Assembly: GCA_002352055.1 (NCBI GenBank)
Contig: DEHS01000092.1
Span: forward strand, 46,585 to 56,642
Direction: 5' to 3'
From: Legionellaceae bacterium UBA2794
GTDB taxonomy: Bacteria; Pseudomonadota; Gammaproteobacteria; Legionellales; Legionellaceae
Length of the DNA: 10,058 bases
Part shown: piece by piece, positions 6,604 through 10,058 of the stretch
Position numbering within the stretch: the first letter of the stretch is position 1
Layout: each line of letters begins with the position of its first letter
Program-made: the position numbers and the translations under genes
Notes under the pieces: generated by a model
Seen by the model: only the letters and a program-made list of their open reading frames with translations
Databases searched by the model: none
Told to the model about the DNA's origin: nothing

Positions 6604-6690
6604 TGTATGGGACATTAGAGCAGGAAGTGTTGTTGTATTTTAAATCTCATTTCTTTTTAGAAACCCTCACCTTTTCTCAAGTTGTTCGTC

Positions 6691-6771
6691 GGTAATTATT
6701 CATGATAGGCTAATTATATGGAATCTCACAGATCAAGGATGGTCTGAAAGGTAATTATCACATGGAGATAG
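6691..6771 (+). repeat. Imperfect direct repeat upstream of the orphan membrane-protein gene
   Basis: GGTAATTATTCATGATAG starting at 6691 resembles GGTAATTATCACATGGAGATAG starting at 6750. They share GGTAATTAT, CATG and ATAG in order, with a 59-bp period. A further TAATTAT lies at 6711-6717. The second copy contains the ribosome binding site GGAG (6764-6767). The repeats may be binding sites or the trace of a small duplication; no clear -35/-10 pair was found in 6604-6775. Confidence 0.35.
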
Positions 6772-6775
6772 TGAT

Positions 6776-7591
6776 ATGCAGCAAATGGGTATTTTATTTG
6801 ATGAGATAGCAACACGACCGTTAAGTGGCACAATCAAACTATATAATTACATGAATACTATTATAACGCCTATGTTTAGTACTTGTGAGCGATATTATAG
6901 TCCCGCTAATTTTGTTATTAATTGTTTTTCCACAGTGGCCTATTTTTTATTGATTTGCGCAGTAGCAGTGCCTTTTGGGGTAACAGCGATTTGTGCACTC
7001 TCAATTAAATTTTTTGATAAAATATCAAATCATTTGATTTGCTCCATTTTAGAAAAAAAGCCTCAATTAAACTTTGAAATAAATAATCTTGGCGTATTAA
7101 AATTTAAGTGGTTGTGGGAATCTATAGATTATTTTTTTAGAACGACTCTCTGGCAGCATCAAATTTCTTTTTTTAAGAGTTTCCGTAATGTATTGCTCAT
7201 ACCTTTCTGGCCATTGATCTTTGCTATCACCGCTTCTGTTGAGCTCATACGTTATCTGAACGCAACGCTTATTACAACATTAATGGTGTCAGGCTCTGCG
7301 GTTATATTCTGCATCCTGGCCTTGGTCAATTTACCGATATATATCGTGGATCTCGTCCGTTGGGTAAATAATAAAAAAGTTAATTGTTCTGAACCAATGT
7401 CAGATTCACAAGAACAATTGTTTCCCCTAAATCACAATAATGGGCCAAAGGCGATGCGCGTTTTAATTCAGAATCCAGTTAGTAACAGTAATTATTCTCT
7501 TCAAAATTCAGTCGGTAACATTTTAACCAAATCAATGGGTCATGATGAGAACTACTCAGTTGACGAAAGAATGGCATCAAGGATCAGTTAA
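6776..7591 (+). CDS. Membrane protein of unknown function with a polar C-terminal tail
   Basis: A 271-residue protein whose family I do not recognise. A strong hydrophobic segment spans about 46-80, long enough for one long or two short helices. A second hydrophobic region spans about 137-195 and probably holds two or three helices, with Arg and Glu near 155-160 between them. The linker (81-136) is amphipathic and aromatic-rich. From about 197 the chain is a hydrophilic 75-residue tail rich in Asn, Ser and Gln, with an acidic cluster at 257-264. No signal peptide or catalytic motif was seen. GGAG at 6764-6767 lies 8 nt before the ATG. In a Legionella setting an orphan membrane protein with a polar tail could be a Dot/Icm effector, but an ordinary inner-membrane protein is equally possible. 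It is AT-rich like the preceding HAD gene. Confidence 0.75.
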   Translation: MQQMGILFDEIATRPLSGTIKLYNYMNTIITPMFSTCERYYSPANFVINCFSTVAYFLLICAVAVPFGVTAICALSIKFFDKISNHLICSILEKKPQLNFEINNLGVLKFKWLWESIDYFFRTTLWQHQISFFKSFRNVLLIPFWPLIFAITASVELIRYLNATLITTLMVSGSAVIFCILALVNLPIYIVDLVRWVNNKKVNCSEPMSDSQEQLFPLNHNNGPKAMRVLIQNPVSNSNYSLQNSVGNILTKSMGHDENYSVDERMASRIS

Positions 7592-7756
7592 TTCTCTGAA
7601 TTAAGTACAAATTACGTTGGAGCTTGGATGCGGATTTAGGGTGGGTTTAATTAGACTATATACTGAATGCCTCGGACAAACCGAGGCAGAAGGGCGGCAC
7701 GAGCATGTGTCACACCATAGGGTATAAATTAAGGCGGATTTATATCCATCTTTATT
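7592..7756. other. Convergent intergenic region with two hairpins
   Basis: This gap separates the stop of the membrane-protein gene from the stop of the E2 gene on the other strand. Hairpin one has GCCTCGG at 7669-7675 and CCGAGGC at 7681-7687 around an ACAAA loop: a 7-bp GC-rich perfect stem with no U-run on either strand. Hairpin two pairs GGTATAAAT (7721-7729) with ATTTATATCC (7738-7747), with one bulged base, and is followed on the plus strand by a T-rich tract. The second is the better plus-strand terminator candidate. A GTGTCACAC inverted repeat is at 7707-7715. Confidence 0.45.
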
Positions 7757-8872
7757 TTATGCGTTAGCCAGGGATTTCATTACTGCACCCAGAAAACGCG
7801 TTGCTTCACCACCAGTTACTGCTCGATGATCAAAACTTAGAGATAAGGGGAGTAAACTGTGCGTTTCAATTGTACCTTCTTTTGTAGCAACAACACCTTG
7901 ATATAAACGACCCACAGCAAGAATTGCAACCGTTGGTGGTACGATAATTGGGCTCGCAAAACGACCTGCAAATTTACCGAAATTTGAGAGAGTGATGGTC
8001 GCGCCTTTTAACTTATCAGCTGCAACTGCCCGATTACTTACCGATTTTTTTAACTCATCGATCATTTGACGAAGTTCACTATCTGATCTATCGCCTGCGT
8101 TATGAATAACAGGAACAAATAATCCTTCATCGTTATCCATAGCAATACCTAAATTAACCTCCTCAAAACATTTGCGAGCTCCATGCTGGGTATCAAACCA
8201 GGCATTGATGGCAGGTTCTAATTTAGCCGCCTCAACCATTGCCTTAATTAACCGGACAGTGATATCCGTACCTGATTTCCAACTGTTAATATCAGCTTCA
8301 TCAAAAATACTGACAGGTACTACATCAGCATGTGACTGAACCATACTATTAAGCATTGCGCGTCGCACACCACGTAATGGTTCGAATCCGGTAGGGGGTT
8401 GTGCGTTTTTGTCAGCTTGGTCCTGAACATCCTGTCGAGTAATCAGACCATGTTCCCCTGTGCCTTTTACTGTTTTTATATCAACATTTAATTTTTTAGC
8501 TAACATTTTGACAGCTGGAGTAGTTTTAACGCGTACTTTATCCAGGTGTTCCATACCTATTGTATAAATATCCTCAGTAATTTCAGAACTTTCTTCCAGA
8601 TTTCCAACTACAGTACCTTTATCTGCAGGCTTAGACGTTTCAGAAACAAATCCCGCTAAGGGATCTCCTGTTTTAATGACATCGCCCGGTTTACCAAACA
8701 GTTTACCTATAGTTCCGCTTTGGGGGCAGGGAACATCTACCACCGCTTTCGCTGTTTCCATAGCTACTAAAGGCTGATCAGCAACGACTGTATCCCCTTC
8801 TTTAACAAACCATTCATGAATTTCAGCATCGGGTAATCCTTCACCCAAATCAGGTAAATTAAAAATATTCAT
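7757..8872 (-). CDS. pdhC: Dihydrolipoamide acyltransferase, E2 component of a 2-oxoacid dehydrogenase complex
   Basis: E2 core enzyme that carries the acyl group on lipoate and transfers it to CoA. There is a single N-terminal lipoyl domain (about 1-76) with the lipoylated lysine Lys42 in METAKAV. A linker leads to a peripheral-subunit-binding domain at about 116-150 (TTPAVKMLAKKL, then GTGEHGLITRQDV), and the catalytic domain runs from about 160 to 371. The catalytic histidine is His349 in SFDHRAVTGG; the usual DHRxxDG Asp is Thr here. The ATG at 8872 is chosen because GGAG (8878-8881) lies exactly 5 nt upstream; a GTG at 8878 would overlap that site. The start is 2 nt after the E1-beta stop. 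The single lipoyl domain and separate E1 subunits fit PDH of the heterotetramer type or a branched-chain complex; substrate is not settled. No E3 gene follows. Confidence 0.9.
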   Translation of the reverse strand: MNIFNLPDLGEGLPDAEIHEWFVKEGDTVVADQPLVAMETAKAVVDVPCPQSGTIGKLFGKPGDVIKTGDPLAGFVSETSKPADKGTVVGNLEESSEITEDIYTIGMEHLDKVRVKTTPAVKMLAKKLNVDIKTVKGTGEHGLITRQDVQDQADKNAQPPTGFEPLRGVRRAMLNSMVQSHADVVPVSIFDEADINSWKSGTDITVRLIKAMVEAAKLEPAINAWFDTQHGARKCFEEVNLGIAMDNDEGLFVPVIHNAGDRSDSELRQMIDELKKSVSNRAVAADKLKGATITLSNFGKFAGRFASPIIVPPTVAILAVGRLYQGVVATKEGTIETHSLLPLSLSFDHRAVTGGEATRFLGAVMKSLANA

Positions 8873-8874
8873 TA

Positions 8875-9849
8875 TCACTCCATTATGCTCATAACACTGT
8901 TTTTAATACGGTTTACACTGGGTATGTACTGTTTTTCCAGTTGGAAATAAGGCATTACAGTATCGTATCCGGTTACTCTTTGAACCGGAGCTACCAAATC
9001 AGCCATACAGTTTTCCATGATTTGAGCGGATATCTCAGCACCAACACCACAGGTTTTGGCCCCTTCATGAATGATGACACAGCGTCCTGTTTTCTCAACA
9101 GAAGAAAGGATTGTTTCAATGTCCAGAGGTTTGATTGTGGCAATGTCGATTACTTCACAGGATATGCCTTCCTCTTCCAGCTGTTTCGCAGCTTGCAAAG
9201 TTTCATGCATGCTTGCTCCCCAACTAACCAGAGTGATATCTTCACCTTGTTTTAAAGTAAAACATTTGCCTAAAGGTAACGCCTGACCATCATCGGGTAC
9301 GGGCTGTTTTACTAAACGATAGATACGTTTGGGTTCAAGAAATATAACCGGATCTGGATTTCGCATTGCTGCCAATAATAACCCATAAGCTCTTTTGGGA
9401 GATGAGGGTATGACCACCTGAAGTCCCGGAATATGCGCAAAAAGAGCTTCAGTGCTTTCTGAATGATGCTCTGGTGCTCTAATTCCTCCGCCAAATGGTG
9501 CGCGGAAAACTAAAGGGCAATGCAAACGTCCACGAGTACGATTTCGCATACGTGCTGCGTGCGAAATAATTTGATTCATCGCAGGATAAATAAACCCCAT
9601 GAATTGAAATTCAGCCACAGGTTTTAAACCCTGTACGGACATTCCAATAGCAAGACCTGCAATCATCGACTCAGCCAGAGGTGTGTCGAATACTCTTTTT
9701 TCACCAAAACGTTCTTGTAATCCAACCGTGGCGCGAAAAACACCCCCATTCAGTCCCACGTCCTCACCAAAAACGACTACATTTTCATCTTGAGCTAACT
9801 CATAAGCCAAGGCCTGAGTGACTGCTTCAATTAAGGTAATATCAGGCAT
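8875..9849 (-). CDS. pdhB: 2-oxoacid dehydrogenase E1 component, beta subunit
   Basis: The beta half of the thiamine-diphosphate-dependent E1 decarboxylase, 324 residues, the normal length for PdhB/BkdAB. The N-terminal pyrimidine-binding domain shows GEDVG at 28-32, GGVFRAT, and DTPLAE with Glu60, the residue that activates the cofactor. His128-His129 in PEHHSES is the conserved active-site region near the E1 channel. The C-terminal transketolase-like domain starts near 200 and includes ITLVSWG and EVIDIATIKPLD. The ATG overlaps the E1-alpha stop by 8 nt (9842-9849), with GGAGG 9 nt upstream inside the alpha gene, which suggests coupled synthesis of an alpha2beta2 enzyme. Pyruvate or branched-chain 2-oxoacids are the likely substrates; the motifs do not separate them. 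Confidence 0.93.
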   Translation of the reverse strand: MPDITLIEAVTQALAYELAQDENVVVFGEDVGLNGGVFRATVGLQERFGEKRVFDTPLAESMIAGLAIGMSVQGLKPVAEFQFMGFIYPAMNQIISHAARMRNRTRGRLHCPLVFRAPFGGGIRAPEHHSESTEALFAHIPGLQVVIPSSPKRAYGLLLAAMRNPDPVIFLEPKRIYRLVKQPVPDDGQALPLGKCFTLKQGEDITLVSWGASMHETLQAAKQLEEEGISCEVIDIATIKPLDIETILSSVEKTGRCVIIHEGAKTCGVGAEISAQIMENCMADLVAPVQRVTGYDTVMPYFQLEKQYIPSVNRIKNSVMSIME

Positions 9850-10058
9850 GAGCCGCTTCCTCCATGGCTATTGCACGTTGTTCAATCAGGTATTCGGGTA
9901 ATTCTGCATAATGATAATCAAAAATACTGCTTACTGGTTGAGGCTGGATATTCAGGTACTCTTCTACTGCGTTCTCAACCTCTTTTGAACATTGTATAAC
10001 CAACTGTTCTTCATCTTCAGCTGTCCAGATTTTTTCTCTCATTAAAAATTGTTTGAAA
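9842..10058 (-). CDS. pdhA: 2-oxoacid dehydrogenase E1 component, alpha subunit (C-terminal part, cut by the window edge)
   Basis: The reading frame stays open to the right edge, so this is the 3' end of a gene of about 1.1 kb. The visible C-terminal 71 residues include FKQFLMREKIWTAEDEEQL, the usual E1-alpha end in which a short helix is followed by a WT-x-x-x-E/D-E segment, and a final acidic stretch, YHYAELPEYLIEQRAIAMEE. The methionine at 10042 is internal, not a start, because the preceding codons match the family. Its stop overlaps the E1-beta start by 8 nt. The thiamine-diphosphate motif lies outside the window. Confidence 0.85.
   Translation of the reverse strand, partial: FKQFLMREKIWTAEDEEQLVIQCSKEVENAVEEYLNIQPQPVSSIFDYHYAELPEYLIEQRAIAMEEAAHA

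Noticed and set aside
6603..6695. A 30-codon plus-strand ORF after the HAD gene (MYGTLEQEV start)
   Set aside because: No ribosome binding site, no recognised family, and it is a +1 frame continuation region in AT-rich sequence. The HAD protein already ends at a normal family C-terminus, so a frameshifted extension is not needed.
7707..7715. GTGTCACAC inverted repeat as a CRP-like site
   Set aside because: The spacing between half-sites is far too short for TGTGA-N6-TCACA, and it lies between gene ends, not in a promoter.
8876..8878. GTG at 8878 as the E2 start
   Set aside because: It would overlap the GGAG ribosome binding site; the ATG at 8872 has ideal 5-nt spacing and gives the usual lipoyl-domain N-terminus.
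8941..9494. Several open frames on both strands inside the E1-beta gene
   Set aside because: They are shadows of a well-conserved coding sequence with clear E1-beta motifs, and none has a ribosome binding site or family signature.

Overview
The window looks like chromosome of Legionella or a close relative. This is inferred from the AT-rich gammaproteobacterial sequence, a CsrA paralogue of the kind Legionella carries in addition to canonical CsrA, a FadIJ-like pair, an ErfK/YbiS-type L,D-transpeptidase, a three-gene heterotetramer-type 2-oxoacid dehydrogenase operon, and an orphan membrane protein. No database search was possible. No mobile element, CRISPR array or rRNA was seen.

Layout. 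The left edge (1-50, minus) is the 5' part of a tRNA-Ser(GCU) with a good sigma-70 promoter at 66-93. Positions 324-3654 (plus) hold a two-gene fatty-acid beta-oxidation operon, thiolase then hydratase/3-hydroxyacyl-CoA dehydrogenase, with an 8-nt overlap. A strong hairpin (3662-3689) separates it from a plus-strand secreted L,D-transpeptidase (3698-4591). That gene overlaps, stop codon to stop codon, a minus-strand PAP2-type membrane phosphatase/transferase gene (4588-5469). The PAP2 gene lies 5 nt behind a small CsrA-family gene (5475-5672, minus), so the two appear translationally coupled. A 308-bp AT-rich divergent region (5673-5980) carries a likely promoter and an exact DnaA box in front of a plus-strand HAD-IB phosphatase (5981-6580). 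Next come a plus-strand membrane protein of unknown function (6776-7591) and a 165-bp convergent gap with two hairpins. The right side (7757-10058, minus) holds the E2, E1-beta and partial E1-alpha genes of a pyruvate or branched-chain 2-oxoacid dehydrogenase.

How they fit together. The two ends are core acetyl/acyl-CoA metabolism: beta-oxidation releases acetyl-CoA, and the dehydrogenase makes acetyl-CoA or acyl-CoA from 2-oxoacids. The middle is envelope and regulation: a peptidoglycan crosslinker or tethering enzyme, two probable lipid-phosphate enzymes (PAP2 and HAD-IB), and a divergent CsrA-like regulator.

The strongest leads are the CsrA paralogue, whose N-terminal RNA-binding arginines are replaced, its tight coupling to a PAP2 enzyme, the exact DnaA box, and the orphan membrane protein as a candidate secreted effector or inner-membrane protein. 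I did not find convincing evidence for a wholly new multi-gene system.
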